64,000 nucleotides of DNA, from the NCBI GenBank assembly GCA_022885665.1, contig JAGQDJ010000608.1, positions 957,878 to 1,021,877 on the forward strand. Reading direction: 5' to 3'. This stretch comes from Triops longicaudatus (lineage: Eukaryota > Arthropoda > Branchiopoda > Notostraca > Triopsidae). Under the pieces are notes generated by a model, which ran no database searches, was not told the origin of the DNA, and saw nothing but the letters and a program-made list of their open reading frames with translations. A program made the position numbers and the translations under genes. How positions within the stretch are numbered: position 1 is the stretch's first letter; the number at the start of each line of letters is the position of its first letter. Shown here piece after piece: positions 12,279 through 24,467 of the stretch.

Positions 12279-13067
12279 TTATTGCCTTCGTAACAACTCT
12301 GCTAAAGCTCCAATATATGTTTGAGCCATTTGGAGGGTTTCAAACTTGGACAGTTTGCGATCAGAACCTAAGGACGGAACCACTTCTCGCAGTTTCTCGA
12401 ACGCGTCGTTGAGGCTGTTCATCCGACGACGTTCCCGGGCATTGGCAGCAATACGCCGTTTGCGGACGACTTCGATGGCCGGGGTTTTATTAGCGTTACG
12501 TCGTCTGCCTGGACCACCATTGCCCCGGTTTTTGGCCGGTCGGCCTGCTTGACTTCTGCCGCCGTTTCGACTGTGTTTTTCTTTGCTCTTTTCATCGGGC
12601 ATTGGGATGTGATGCGGTATGTCAGGAAAACTTGTTGGAGAGTTTGCAGGATGAGGATGGTGAATTGGAACCCCCTGTTCTTTCTCCAAAGGAATAGTCA
12701 CTGTATCTAATGGATTGGTGGTAATTCCTTGGGTGTAGGCTGCCACTGCCAGCGTTTCGAGATTGACAGCCTCGTCAATATCTCGACTCCAATGCAGCTC
12801 ATCGGAAGTGACCAAATATTCTCCAACTGCCTGTTGTAGAGGGTCTAGATCACACGCTCGGCCTAACTCGAGCAAATCCGTTCCACCAGTCACAGAAGTC
12901 GCGTTGGTATTAGGTGACCGCGAATTGAGGCTGATCCATGACTGATTTGACACCGAAACTGGGCTTTGACACTCACCGGAGACGATGGATCCCGAATCGC
13001 AGTTAAGGATGTACGTACGATCATAATCGTAAAAATCAGAATCGCCACCATACTGTGTGCTGTACAT
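12279..13067 (-). CDS. ato: Atonal-like proneural bHLH transcription factor
   Basis: Single-exon gene of 262 residues. The C-terminal 60 residues form a complete bHLH domain: the basic region reads RKRRIAANARERRRMNSLND and helix 2 contains LSKFETLQMAQTYIGAL, the hallmark of the Atonal/ATOH1 group rather than achaete-scute, NeuroD or neurogenin. The protein stops a few residues after helix 2, as Drosophila Atonal does. The N-terminal 200 residues are low-complexity and acidic to Ser/Pro-rich, with a basic Arg/Gly/Asn patch just before the bHLH. Such proteins dimerise with a Daughterless/E protein, bind E boxes and specify sense-organ or retinal neurons. The start codon is the first ATG in the open frame. 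A TATA-like sequence and E-box elements lie upstream (13.3-14.1 kb). Paralogues such as cato/amos cannot be fully excluded. Confidence 0.9.
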   Translation of the reverse strand: MYSTQYGGDSDFYDYDRTYILNCDSGSIVSGECQSPVSVSNQSWISLNSRSPNTNATSVTGGTDLLELGRACDLDPLQQAVGEYLVTSDELHWSRDIDEAVNLETLAVAAYTQGITTNPLDTVTIPLEKEQGVPIHHPHPANSPTSFPDIPHHIPMPDEKSKEKHSRNGGRSQAGRPAKNRGNGGPGRRRNANKTPAIEVVRKRRIAANARERRRMNSLNDAFEKLREVVPSLGSDRKLSKFETLQMAQTYIGALAELLRRQ

Positions 13068-13303
13068 TTTGGTTCAGTACACTACCGAGGTATTTTTTTG
13101 CTTTTTCACAGTTTGTTTTCCAGCAGTACAAGTAGTACCAAGTCCGAGCGAAAAATGATGGTCAAGGGCATTCAACACTGCAGTTTTCCGAGCGGAGGAC
13201 ACTTTACGTCTGCCATAGGCCGCTCATCAGATCAAGTAGCACAGTTGTTTGGGAAAGTTTTTATGACGACAAAGACAATTTAGTAAAAGTAAAAAAAGGC
13301 GAG

Positions 13304-13311
13304 TTTATATA
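13304..13311 (-). promoter_or_regulatory. TATA-like box, possible atonal promoter
   Basis: The minus strand reads TATATAAA about 237 bases upstream of the atonal-like ATG. It would imply a 5' UTR of about 200 nt. The motif is nearly symmetric, so orientation is not certain. Confidence 0.35.
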
Positions 13312-13545
13312 AAAGCGGACGGCACCGATGATCAGAAAGGTTGCGTTTCCACGAGTCGAAGAAGTCAACGATGATCAAGAAATCCCGGATGTTTGCGATG
13401 CCTCTCGAAGCGATGTTGGTCGACAACTGAAGATCCTCCAGGTGGGGACCTTGTCCAGTACCTTTCGGGAACCAGGTAGCCGGCAACCACTTTTAACATG
13501 CCCTTCACCGCCTCCGATGAAACTTTTAGTCAAAGCCAGCCCGTA

Positions 13546-13588
13546 GAACGCTCAAGGATCAACCCACCTGTGGCTGGGATTTACAGAG
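13546..13588. promoter_or_regulatory. Duplicated E-box element, copy 1
   Basis: A 43-nt block starting GAACGCTCAAGGATC and centred on CACCTG (13565-13570; CAGGTG on the other strand). It matches 37 of 43 bases with 14064-14106. It lies about 480 bp upstream of the atonal-like start. A further E box, AACAGGTGT (13626-13634), fits the Atonal-type E-box consensus as I remember it. An autoregulatory enhancer is inferred. Confidence 0.4.
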
Positions 13589-14063
13589 ACACACCAGAAA
13601 CTGAAGAAGATAGCGTCAAGTCGCAAACAGGTGTAAGTATGGGAGTTACACTCCAACCTTTGGGCGCTTTAGTTTATGTCATCCTATCGCCTATGTATGA
13701 ATGATAAATGACAATGTGTTGCAATCGCTTCGCTACCATTCTTTTCAACATTCGTTAGCGGGCTATAGTGTGAAGCTGGGTCTAAAAAAAGAAAAAGATC
13801 ATTTTGTTTTTGGAGCGAAATTTATGAACTAGCATGACCACATTCGTGAATGCATGAATAGCCCATGCAGTTCTTGTATAGTGACACTTCAGTCCTCGTG
13901 TTGGGCCATCCCTTTGACACTTTTATCTACTTGCGCCTTACCACCATTGCACCCAAACTGTCATCACCATTCAGGTTATCAACGGTTTAGCGAATTCCTT
14001 AAAAGCTTGGAGGTTCACTGGTATTACGAGTCAATTTTTTCTGCGTTTCTTTGTGAAAGCGCC

Positions 14064-14106
14064 GAACGCTCCAGGATCATACCACCTGTGGTTGTAATTT
14101 ACAGAG
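14064..14106. promoter_or_regulatory. Duplicated E-box element, copy 2
   Basis: Second copy of the 43-nt block (37/43 identical), again centred on CACCTG (14083-14088) and ending ATTTACAGAG. It is 518 bp from copy 1. The sequence just outside both blocks is unrelated. Confidence 0.4.
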
Positions 14107-16112
14107 TGAAGTAGAGATTGCCGATAATCGTACAAGTACATTACGGTACTAAATTGCAAACGAGGATACTTTCAAACATTCCGCGTTATGTTCGTGGTCC
14201 TTGCTAACCTGATATTTATGACGATTTTAGCAACATTGTTCGCAACCTCGGAAGAAGAAGACGATGCAAGCGTGTAAAAGTCCAACACTGAGCAACTTAT
14301 GTGTCGTCGTATGAGAACTGCCCGGTCTCTTTTATGTATTCTCCAAGTTTTGAAAAGACTAGTTCATAAATTTCGGCGAAGAAGCTGATTTTGTTTATGT
14401 CTAGCTTCACATCTATAGCACGCTAACGAATGCTGAAAAGATCGACCACCGACCAATTACCGCTGTTTTGTTTGCTTACCAAAGAAGCTGGGGAAAAAGT
14501 ATTCCGAAACGTAAAATACTATCCCTGTTTCTGAAAAGAATTTGTTAGTTATTCTAGTGAGCCGTGTTTGTTTTATTCCTGGGAAAAGTCAAGAAAAATT
14601 GTTGTTAAAGAGAAAAGCGAGGGGTTAACGGAGAGCATTTGTGTGTGACGGAGCTTGTTCTATATGCGTTCCGTGTCAGTAAAGAAGAACGATCACGGAA
14701 AAAATTTTCTTTTTTCAGGATGCTACGTTATGCAGATTGTGCAAGTCACACCGAAGGGGATTTCATCGTACAACGACACATAACGAGCTGTCGTCTAGGA
14801 ATTTTTGCTTACTTCTTATATTATAAAAAAGTTGGGGACTTGTCCGCTGTGTTGGAAAAAGCTTTTGCCTCGAAAAACTCAAGCCCTTATGGCCTTTAGT
14901 GGCGCTCAGGAAGCTGTGTATAGCTGCAATGCATGCACAGAGAAAACAGCCACCGTTGAATATGGTATAGAAAAAAGACGCAGAAGGATGGGCTTTTGCG
15001 AGAACAAAAAATAAAGAACGAGTTAAAAAGAGATCCAGTCCAGCATAAGGTTCCATACTCCTCCAATCTATCTGGCACCAGCGAAGCGGAATAATTGGTA
15101 CCAGAAGATGATTATTAGGTGTAGGCAAAAGGGTTATAGTCATATATTAGGGGCGTTGCGATTCGTCTGTGATGACTTATCTCTTTCTGGGATGATAAAT
15201 TGGTGCGTGACTAGTTTAAGGCAAGCGAGACATCAGTGTGGGGTAAATAGGAGAGTTTGTCTTTTGGGCTTTGTTCACCTTTTATGGTCCTCTTGGCTTT
15301 ATTGCATAGAAGTTCAAGTTTACGCAGTTGCACAGGTGACTGTGATCTGCACATTTTTAGCACAGCTGGTGCGCGTAATGAAGGTTAATGTGTCGTTTAG
15401 CAAAAGCATGACATGTTTCGCACCTCGGTAGCTAACAACCTGGGTGTTCGTAGAGGAAACCTCAACGATAGAAATATTTCTCGCTACTCTAATAGACTCT
15501 GTAGGATGCAAGGTCGAAGCCGTGTGCCATCCAAAGAGCTCTGTACGACAAACAAGGCCCGAAATTGTTCGCTTAAGATTGTTTGCGGAAGCTGTCTGGG
15601 AATCTGTAGCGCTTTAAAGGAGAACTTTGCCCCCGGGTAGGACGTGGAGCACTGTAGCTCCTCCTTTCCCTCCTTTCACATGTTACTCCACCTTCCTTCC
15701 TTTGCCTCTGTGTGTACACACATGGTATACATGTCATTGTACTACACTATACGAGAAAGCTTTCAACAAGCTTAACACACCTGACAATAAAATGTGTATG
15801 TAACAGAACTTTTAAAACAGAGAAGGCCAGGAGCTGTTGTTTTGTTCCTTTGCTTAAAATCTGCCTTTCACGTTAATCACATCTTTCCAGTGAATTCTGC
15901 ATGAAATAATTTTTGTATGTAAGCGGTGATTGGTGACAAACCTATTTTCTAACGTAGACCAATACAATATAATCTTACCCAGGTATTAGTTTTGTTCTTA
16001 CAAAGAAGCTCAGCGTGTCTTATCTTATCTTGTTGGGGTTTTATTACACTAGCTAGCTTAGATTGTCAGCATTCGGGCTTAGACACGTCTCGGGAGGCCA
16101 TCATTGCTCAAA
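14107..16112. other. Intergenic between atonal-like gene and sphingosine-phosphate lyase
   Basis: No recognisable exon. The longest frame (126 codons, minus, 14763-15143) has no family features. The sequence upstream of atonal is where its enhancers would be expected. Confidence 0.5.
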
Positions 16113-19100
16113 ATGTCGATGCTACGTCAAGGAGTACAAGGGATACAGGTGAATTCTACTTGTGAAAATTTATTTGTTCCATCACGCTAACAGTACATGT
16201 TTTTCTCAGAACCGGGTGGCTGATCACGCTGAATATGTTGCAGAATATTTTGGCCTGAATAACGTACCAGCGTGGAAACTTGTGGCAGGGACGGCCACCG
16301 CGTCACTATCGTTGGTCTGGACCTACAATTTTGTGTTCCAAGATGAAAGTAGGACATATTTGACAGCAATATTAATCCTAACTTGGAAATTTTCTTGCTT
16401 GCTGAAGGTCTTTACAATCGGGGAAAGAAGACTGTATTCCGTCTAGTCCGTAAAGTGCCGGCTGTTCAGCGACTTATTGCCAAACAGAAAAAAGAAACCA
16501 TGGAGAGCATGGTAGAAGATTTGAACAAGGAAGGAAAGCATATTCCTATTAGGATGTCATTGCCAGAATCGGGCTTTTCTTCAGACGACGTGTTGCGTGA
16601 AGCGAGAGAGCTTTTCAGTCTAGGTATAACCATCTTTCTTTATGCCCATGTCAAACCTTTTAGGATTTCTATAATTCTGACCATCTCCAGGCTCGTATGA
16701 TTGGAATAAAGGCTGCTTATCTGGTGCTGTGTATAATGCAAGCCCAGATTTAAATGATCTTCTGACCAGAGTGTTCGAAAAGTCTGCATTTTCCAATCCT
16801 TTACATCCGGACGTGTTTCCCGGAGTACGGCGAATGGAAGCTGAAGTCGTTGCCATGACTGCTGCCTTATTCCATGGAGGACCTGACGCTTGTGGCACGG
16901 TAAAACCCAAAAATATCGCCATTCCTCGCTTCGACCCCCATAATATTTCCAAATAGCAAAATAAGTCCAGAGATTAATATAAACAGAAGTAGTGGCCAGA
17001 TAAAAATGATTTTCTTGATCACGGAACGCGGGACAATGTATTACATAAGCATCGCATCCATTCATAATTAGATGACGTCCGGTGGTACTGAATCCATTAT
17101 CATGGCATGTAAAGCCTATCGCGATTATGCGCGCGAAACCAAAGGTATTGCCAGACCTGAAATTGTTGTTCCTGTCACCGCCCATGCTGCATTTGACAAA
17201 GCTGCTGATCTTCTGAAGTAGGCGTACTTAAAGTTGGACCTTTTTTTGTCAAAGATTCGTTCACTAAGCGTCATGTCCCATTTTGCATTTAGTTTGAAAA
17301 TCGTCCACGTACCCGTGGATCCTGTAACACTACAAGTCGATGTCAATGCCATGCGCCGAGCTATTACACGCAGAACAGCCATGGTAAAACACACGCAATA
17401 GATGATTTATCATATTTTAATGCTGAACGTGTGTGCAGCTTGTTTGTTCAGCACCTGGATTCCCATATGGCATTATGGATCCCGTGGCAGAGGTGGCTGC
17501 GTTAGGGGAGCGCTACAAAATCCCCGTACATGTTGACGCATGTTTGGGCGGATTCCTTATTCCGTTTATGAGCGAAGCAGGTTTCCCTCTACCGGCCTTT
17601 GATTTCTCCTTGCCAGGCGTTACAAGCATTTCCGCCGACACTCATAAGGTATGGTAAATTACAACAGAAAAAAAATACACTTCGCGATAACTGGTTTACG
17701 TCCCACACGCGTGGGCATGATACTAATCGTCCCATTTTCTTAGTACGGTTTCGCACCTAAAGGCTCTTCGGTCATTTTGTATTCGCATCCTCGTTATCGT
17801 AGTTGCCAATTCTTCGTAACACCTGATTGGACGGGTGGAATTTACGCGTCTCCCACCATTGCGGGTTCACGCCCTGGAAGTACGCTGAACTTTTAGAATT
17901 CTTTCCCCAACTCGCTTTTTGCTAATATTGCATGATTTTACTTGTTTCCTTCGTGGCTGGTGGGGGGTCACAGGTACGATATCCACTTGCTGGGCATCCA
18001 TGATGTATTATGGTAAGCAGGGATATGTTGACTCCACAAGGAAAATCATTACAACAACAAGAACTATTGAAGAAGGGTAACTTTTTCCAAGAAAAGCCAG
18101 CGAATAACAATTAACTGTAAAAAAAAAAAAACGATTTGCAGACTCCGACGGATTCCGCACATAAACGTTATGGGAGAACCGCAAGTGTCTGTTGTAGCTG
18201 TGGCGTCGAAAGAGTTTAATATTTACCGTCTGTCCGACGGAATGGCTAAACGTGGCTGGAACTTGAACGCTTTGCAGTTTCCTCCAAGGTAATGTCTGCG
18301 AAAAATCCCTGGCAGAAAAAGAGCAACATGCGAAATAATTATGTTTGTTAGTATTCATATCTGTGTTACGTATCTCCATACGCAACCTGGTGTCGCCGAC
18401 CGATTCTTGCAAGACGTCCGCGAAATCGTCGCTGACATTATGAAAGATCCCAAAGCCGATGTCGGGGGAGCGGTAATGGATATTTCCGTTATTATTTGTC
18501 TGCTTTTATATGCATTGACCAGTATCTCTTCACTTCTCTCTGCGGCCATTTTCCTTGTTCTCTTTTTGAAAGGCTCTATTTTGCGAAACGCACTTAATCA
18601 CCGTCTTTCTGAAGACATGATGGATGCCATTTCCTTTTTTGAGTTTATGAGCTTGTCAAAAGGGCCTTCATCGTGATTGGGGGCGTAGTAAAATCCTTTT
18701 CCTGTTGACATCGCAGTACTTCAACTGTTTCTAGTTTATTACGTCATTTAAGTTTTCTGGTTTCGAAGCAAGACATGGCTGAATGTCGAAATACGAAGTG
18801 TTTGAAAATACGCTCTTCCTTTTCCTCCCTTTTTTTCACTCCTGTGCTTTCCTTGTGATGAATGCACTTAGTTTTTATCAATATAAGGATAAAAATCCTA
18901 GCGGGGGTATCTAGGGAGTAACTCGTTTTGAGATACGCACGTGATGTTCTTTTACGTTTGTATTTTTTACGTATTTTGTGGAAGTTCAGGTTTTTGGAAG
19001 GTAGTTTACCTTCACCTCTACATTCTTTCGAAGTCAATATATCTTTATCTCTACATTCATTGTAAGGTAGCTTGAAACAAAGCAAAGGCAACAGCAAAGG

Positions 19101-19481
19101 GCAGTTTCGAGCATTTACAAAAAAGTAAACATTTTAAATGCAACGCCTCATGGCTAGATGCAGAAGCGGGATTAATCGTTACTGAAGGCTTGCGTAATTG
19201 TACGCTCGCACATTTTATTACTTCTAAGAACTTGATCAGCCTAATCAGACAATTCGTAAGACCTTCACACAAGCGATATAGTTATATCATAATTATGAAA
19301 GTGTTGCCGGCTTTTTTGCATAATCTTTTGTATTTTTTTATCAAAGGCCGCGATTTATGGTATGGCGCAGAGCATTCCTGACCGTTCAATGGTTGCCGAA
19401 ATGGCATGCTGCTTCCTAGATGCGATGTATACGCTTCAGGGTGAGACCACTACCACCGAAGAAAAGAAGGTAAACGCGTAG
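16113..19481 (+). CDS. Sgpl1: Sphingosine-1-phosphate lyase
   Basis: Twelve exons: 16113..16148, 16210..16348, 16408..16623, 16691..16899, 17072..17217, 17293..17383, 17439..17648, 17744..17879, 17974..18076, 18142..18288, 18352..18472, 19347..19481. They join in frame to 562 residues (human about 568). The enzyme is an ER-membrane PLP enzyme that splits sphingosine-1-phosphate into hexadecenal and phosphoethanolamine, the exit step of sphingolipid breakdown. Visible landmarks: N-terminal membrane segment in exon 2, SGAVYNASPD, NPLHPDVFPGVRRMEAE, TSGGTESIIMACKAYRD, HVDACLGGFLIPF, the PLP-lysine motif SADTHK (the lysine is the last codon of exon 7), YGFAPKGSS and DWTGGIYASPTIAGSRPG. The start ATG has an AAA context. 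The last intron is 874 nt; the others are 55-172 nt. Confidence 0.96.
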
Positions 19482-19515
19482 CGTCTTTTATGGATACCAT
19501 GATGTTAATTGCGTC

Positions 19516-19521
19516 AATAAA
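19516..19521 (+). terminator. Poly(A) signal of sphingosine-phosphate lyase gene
   Basis: AATAAA 35 bases after the stop codon, in the 320 bp gap between two convergent genes. Confidence 0.5.
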
Positions 19522-19801
19522 CAATGATTATCGGGGAGAAGCCGAATGTTTTCATTAACTTCTATAAAGAAGAACTCAAAAGGTTTTACCAGGGGTTGTA
19601 AAATCCGTATTACTAAACCTTTTAAGAACTTAACGAGCTAGTTTTAAATACAGCGGGCACCGCCATTTTATTAATATATAAATTAAGACATCTTCACAGC
19701 AAACACGTGTTCTCGTACAAGGACATTGTGGGTACAGGAGCCAGTCCTGCGAATTTTCCATCTTTACACAGTGCACACTTCATTTAAATGAAGTTTGTCA
19801 T

Positions 19802-22800
19802 TTATTCTGATTGAGGCTTGGTTATTCGGCGATTTTGAATCCTAGGTCGGGTACGTGTATCTTTTCTACGCGTGGTCGTTGGTGTTGCAATCACGGCAGA
19901 TTCAGCTGCAGGATCTTCCGCTTCTTTAAGTGGATTTCTACTAGTTTCCGGCGAACCTCTCGCACCTATTCAAATGTACATTCATTCACGCTAAGATGGC
20001 CTTAATAAAATTACCTGTTAAAGCAGGCGAAGATTCGTCAGGAATTGCTGCGTAGTCTGCGTTTTTGAAATCTAACACGGATTCCGGTACACGATCCTCT
20101 GCTGGTATGTCCGCGGCTTCCAAACCCAAAAATTCTTCAGTTTTTAAGGCAGTCTCTCCAGTAGGCTCCCCGTGGAGTGGTTGCTGCAATCGTTGTGAAT
20201 TTCCTCCCTTCCATTTCGGTTGAGTGGCCTGGCGCTGGGATCCTCCGTTCTGCGAAATAAAGGAGTCTTGCTGGGGCCAGGGTGTATCTGTGTTAAAAAG
20301 GCCACAATTTGCTACATTATTATTTCGTATTACTTAAGTAACATAATGAATAAAATTAATAAGAATATAAAAAGAAGAATTTGTAAAAAAAAGTCGATAA
20401 AATTAATTTTACCTTGAAAAAAGCTGCTGATCTTGAAATCAGGAAATTTGTCCGCAGTTATGTCATCCGCGGCCCACTGCTGGCCCTCGAAACCCATTGA
20501 GGGAATGCGGGGTGGGAACTGTTGGGGGTAAGAGGGTGGCTTCGGTGTGGTGGCTCTATTTCTCTGGCTCGATGAAGGTTTCTGAGTCTTAGATTGTTGA
20601 GCCGCGCTGGCAGAGACGGAATGTTGTTGGCTTTGTTGGTATTCGGTTTCGGGCACTGGGTCGATTTGCTCGAAAGGAGTATCACCGTAGAAAGTAGCCG
20701 TAGATTGTGGTTTCTTGTACTTATCAGATTGCTCCTGTTTTTGCTGATTACCTCGTGTAGGCGTTTTACGGGTATAGGCTCCGTTCTGGCGTATTAATTC
20801 TTCAGTGTATTGATTATATTGCTGAGGGTAGTATTGCTGCGGCTCGGGAGAAATATACGATTCTTGAGGGTGCTGCTGAGCTGTAGGGTACTTAGGTTGC
20901 TGCGGCTGATCGGGGTAATTCTGGTACGATGCTCTTGCGGTCGTGACCGGAGCTGGAGTACTACTGACACGGTACTGCTTTACAGGTCGACTGTACCCAG
21001 AAGGTTGGTACGGGTCAGGAGTAGAAACGCGGTATACAGGAGGAGAAGTAGGCTTCTGGTAGGGGGTTGATGGTTCGACATAGGGTGCGGGTGAGGAAAC
21101 GCGTGGTTTCAGGGAAGAGTAATGATTCTGTGGGTACTGAGGAGCTTGGGTGGAATACGTCTTCTTGGGGTATTGCCTTGTAGTAGCGTATGGCGCAGGA
21201 GTGGAAGGAGTTTTTGTGTACTGAGGTGCTGGGGTGCTTGCATCGTACATTGGCTGTTTAGGGTACTGCACTGCCGGTTTATAGTTTTGAAGAGCTGGAA
21301 CTTGTGCTGCTTCGTACGTTGGTTCCTTCGGGTACTGAGGGGCGGGCTTTGCGTACTCGGGAACTGACGGGTACACAGGCTCTTTAGGGTACTGAGGTCC
21401 TGCGGCCTTTTCGTAAGGTTTGTCGTTTCTGGGTGGCTGAGGGTATCTGGGTCGATTATTCTGATTATCCTGGGTCGGTTTTTCGTACGGGTTTCTGGGG
21501 GATTTCTCATATACTGGTGCAGATGACGAGGTTTCGTACACCGCCATTTTCGGGTAATGAGGAACTGGTGGCCTGGTGTAGGTTTTTTCATCTTTAGGAG
21601 CAGAAGCGTACGACAATTCGTACACCGGTTCCTTGGGTGCGGCAGGTTTCACGTAAGGCTTCTCGTATTGAGGTGAAGAGGGTGCTGTTTCGTACGCTAC
21701 TTCCTTGGGGTACTGGGGAGGGGCGTTGGGCTTTGCGTGTTGTGATGTGGACGCAGAGGCAGCTTTGTAAGTTGACTGTTGTGGATATCGCGGAGTCGTT
21801 GGCTTTTCGTAAGGTTTTTCTTGTTGAGGCGCAAAAGGGTACGCGGATTCGTATGCTGGCTCTTTAGGATACTTGGAGGCTTGTGGCTTCTCGAAAGACT
21901 TTTCCGTATGAGCGCTAGGGTACTCTGGTGCTTTAGAGTGCTGTTCGGTGACTTGGGAGTAAGGCTTTTCATATTGTGTAGGCTTAAGGTCAGCTGGTTT
22001 GTAGATGGAATCTTGAGGGTATTCTGGTTTATGTGTAGGTTCTTTAGGGGTTTGGGGTACGTACGTGGGTTCTTTGGGGGATTGGGGTACGTACGTGGGT
22101 TCCTTAGGGGGCTGGGATACGTACGTGGGTTCTTTAGAGGATTGGGGTACGTGCGTGGGTTCTTTGGGGTATTCTGGCTTGTAAGATTGTTCCGAAGAAT
22201 ACTGTAGTGTTGGTGGCTTGGGTGAGCTTGGTTGCTCGTACTTGTAGTTCACTGGTTGACTCGGCTTGTAGTTTGGCTCAGGCTTGCTACTGAAATCTGG
22301 ATCTTTAGGAGGCTGGAAATTAATGGAAAAAGGTTCGTAGGGCTCGAAATTTGCAGGTGGTTGAGGTTCATTTCCGTGACTGGGGTGAAGTTTTCCGTGG
22401 TGGTTCTCTGGCCTTTCATGAGGGTGACGAGGTGGAGACGGTCTGTTTACAAAGTTGGGCCGAATGTTGGTATGGGGATTCTTAGGTGGAGGACGGTGAC
22501 GTGGTGGTGGTGGAGGGCGCTGTTGTGCATTGTATCCGTAATTTGGTTCGTTATTAAAACTGCGTGACTCAATCTGAGGCTCGAAGAGTGGGAAGTATTT
22601 GAATGCCGCTAACGCCGCACGGTCAGGCATTACTGCGGTGAGTATATTTTTGGTTTCGGAGACCATCATGTCCAGGAGTTTACGTTGTAATTGGCGTGAG
22701 CCTTCAACTTCGTCACTGCGACGGTTGCTGGTTGTGTCAGCGAAGTCCTCTTCATCTTCCGGAATATTTTCGTCAATGCGGTCTGCGAAAATGGTGGTAA

Positions 22801-24337
22801 ATTCTGCTTCACTCTCTTGCGTCACTGGAACTATTTCTTCAATGATTGGAGCTACGGTCGTTGAGAGTTGGACATTAGTCTCGTTGGTGACTTCAGAGTT
22901 CATAAAGTAAATAGGAACGCCGTCCATAGTTTCGTTAACCGGAGTTGGAAGATCTCTAGCCCGAGGGAATTCGGGGTTGGGCAGCTCTGCCGTGGATTGT
23001 TCTCGAAAGTAAGCGGTGTCGCGCGTGTGCTCAGACATGTTGTCGGTCCTGCGGACAGATTCTCTAAATAACGGTGAAATATTGACCACGTTTTCCAGTG
23101 ATGCTTCATCCTTTCTTTCTGTTAAACTAGCGGAGAGTTCCGGTTCATGGAGTGCAGGTTCTGCTGCGGGTGCTGCGGTAACCGTCGTAATTTCTTCGGT
23201 AGGGATGGTTAGCGCTTCAGTGGTACTGGTTGTGGTACTACGCAAGCGGTTACCGTTTGGTCTCGTTCGTCGGACTTTGGGTCGACTATCGGTTTCGACC
23301 TCAGCTACCAACGCTGTGGTTGTTGTAGTTGAAGAAGTAGCAGTGGTAGTAGAGGACCTACTTTGTGAGTTCCTGGGTAAAGGAGCACGGAAATTGGCCG
23401 GTGGTAGGACTCGCATAGCCAGATCATCTGTGTTGGCTGTTGCCGGTTGTCCGTTGTTACGCGTAACTAGTCCGCTACGTCGCTTGAGCATCTTTTCCTT
23501 AATGAGGTCGACCTTTTCTTGGTCACTTTTAGGTGCGCTTGGCTGGTCTTCCGGCATTACGACAGTTTCAGCAGCTCCCGAGCGGCTTTCCATACTAATT
23601 TGGTCCTCATATTCATAGAATTCCCCGAGCAATTTTTGCGCTTGACCACATGTTGCAGCGAGCGTGATTAGGCAACAAATCAAAGTCAGCCGGGACGTAC
23701 GATGCTGTAAAATACAAAAATAAGCTTAGTAGAGAAACTAGGTTAAGATTTTTCTGAGGTGAGCAGGTGGAATTAATTAATACCTGAAGGAAAGCTTCTT
23801 TTTACTATTTTAGTTCTTATTTATGCTCGATCCGTTTTACGGTGAGATTGCTTAGCGTGTGCAATAGTTATTGCAATGAAGCGCATGAGTAATCATTCGT
23901 GCTACATCGTTGTACATAATGAATGGTTGTAACTTTATCGTGAAGTTGGAAAGTGAGATGTCTCCATGAGTTAAAAAAGGTTAAACTGAGTCGTATGACA
24001 GCGTTTCGAATGAATCTGTAACCGGTTTCGAACAAAAGCGTTACATGCTAATTGAACTAGCTTTGAATTTTTCTGTCGTGCATTTATTCTTGTCATCTTT
24101 TCGCGTAAAAAAATGAAGACTTAATTCCCTTTTTACGTAAAAACACTCGAATTTGACGACTGAATTAAGTGCGATTGAATTTTAGTGCAGTGCTGAAAGG
24201 TCGAATTCTATCGTTCCACAATAGAGTTCGAAAATGGGACCATATTCCTTGCTAAGTCACACACTTAATTATCGACGTTGACATCGAGGCACTGACAAAC
24301 TTGCTATTAATGGTTAATTAGTAATTATGCTTACCAT
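19802..24337 (-). CDS. Secreted proline/tyrosine-rich repeat protein, cuticle or matrix-like
   Basis: Exons (minus): 24335..24337 (ATG alone), 20413..23704, 20015..20287, 19802..19965. They join in phase to about 1,243 residues. The first intron falls directly after the ATG; exon 2 then encodes HRTSRLTLICCLITLAATCG, completing a signal peptide. Next come a Ser/Thr-rich stretch with Thr runs, an acidic region, a Pro/His-rich block, then about 600 residues of irregular repeats built on YPKEPxYE, YEKP and YxxPxAP, rich in Pro, Tyr, Lys, Gln and Ser. The C-terminal exons are non-repetitive and end RIQNRRITKPQSE. The composition resembles cuticular or extensin-like extracellular proteins with many tyrosines for cross-linking. 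I recognise no named family. A TATA box lies about 120 bp upstream of the ATG. Low-complexity sequence may hide small assembly errors. Confidence 0.85.
22041..22166 (-). repeat. 30-nt tandem repeat encoding PKEPTYVPQx
   Basis: Four 30-nt units in the coding sequence of the Pro-rich protein, each giving a ten-residue motif PKEPTYVPQ plus S, T or P. The high nucleotide identity suggests recent unit expansion, in contrast to the more diverged YPKEP repeats around it. Confidence 0.75.
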
Positions 24338-24457
24338 ATTTGGACTTCGTTTTAGCATTCCACGTTTGAAATTTAACTCAGCATTACACACTTATTATGA
24401 ACTGGTTCAATGAGCTGGACACACACAACTGGTATGAAATGAGCACATTGCCGCTTG

Positions 24458-24467
24458 CTTATATAGC
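24458..24467 (-). promoter_or_regulatory. TATA box of the Pro-rich protein gene
   Basis: The minus strand reads GCTATATAAG. It sits about 120 bp upstream of the ATG-only first coding exon, so transcription would start near 24430 with a 5' UTR of about 90 nt. Strong TATA boxes are common on arthropod cuticle genes. Confidence 0.55.

Noticed and set aside
14763..15143. 126-codon minus-strand frame
   Set aside because: Composition is not protein-like and no homologue is recalled.
18013..18018. Donor-like GTAAGC in sphingosine-phosphate lyase
   Set aside because: Reading through keeps the family sequence (YYGKQGYVDSTRKI), so it is not a splice site here.
23016..23618. 200-codon plus-strand frame over the Pro-rich gene
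   Set aside because: Antisense of repetitive low-complexity coding sequence, where stops are naturally scarce.
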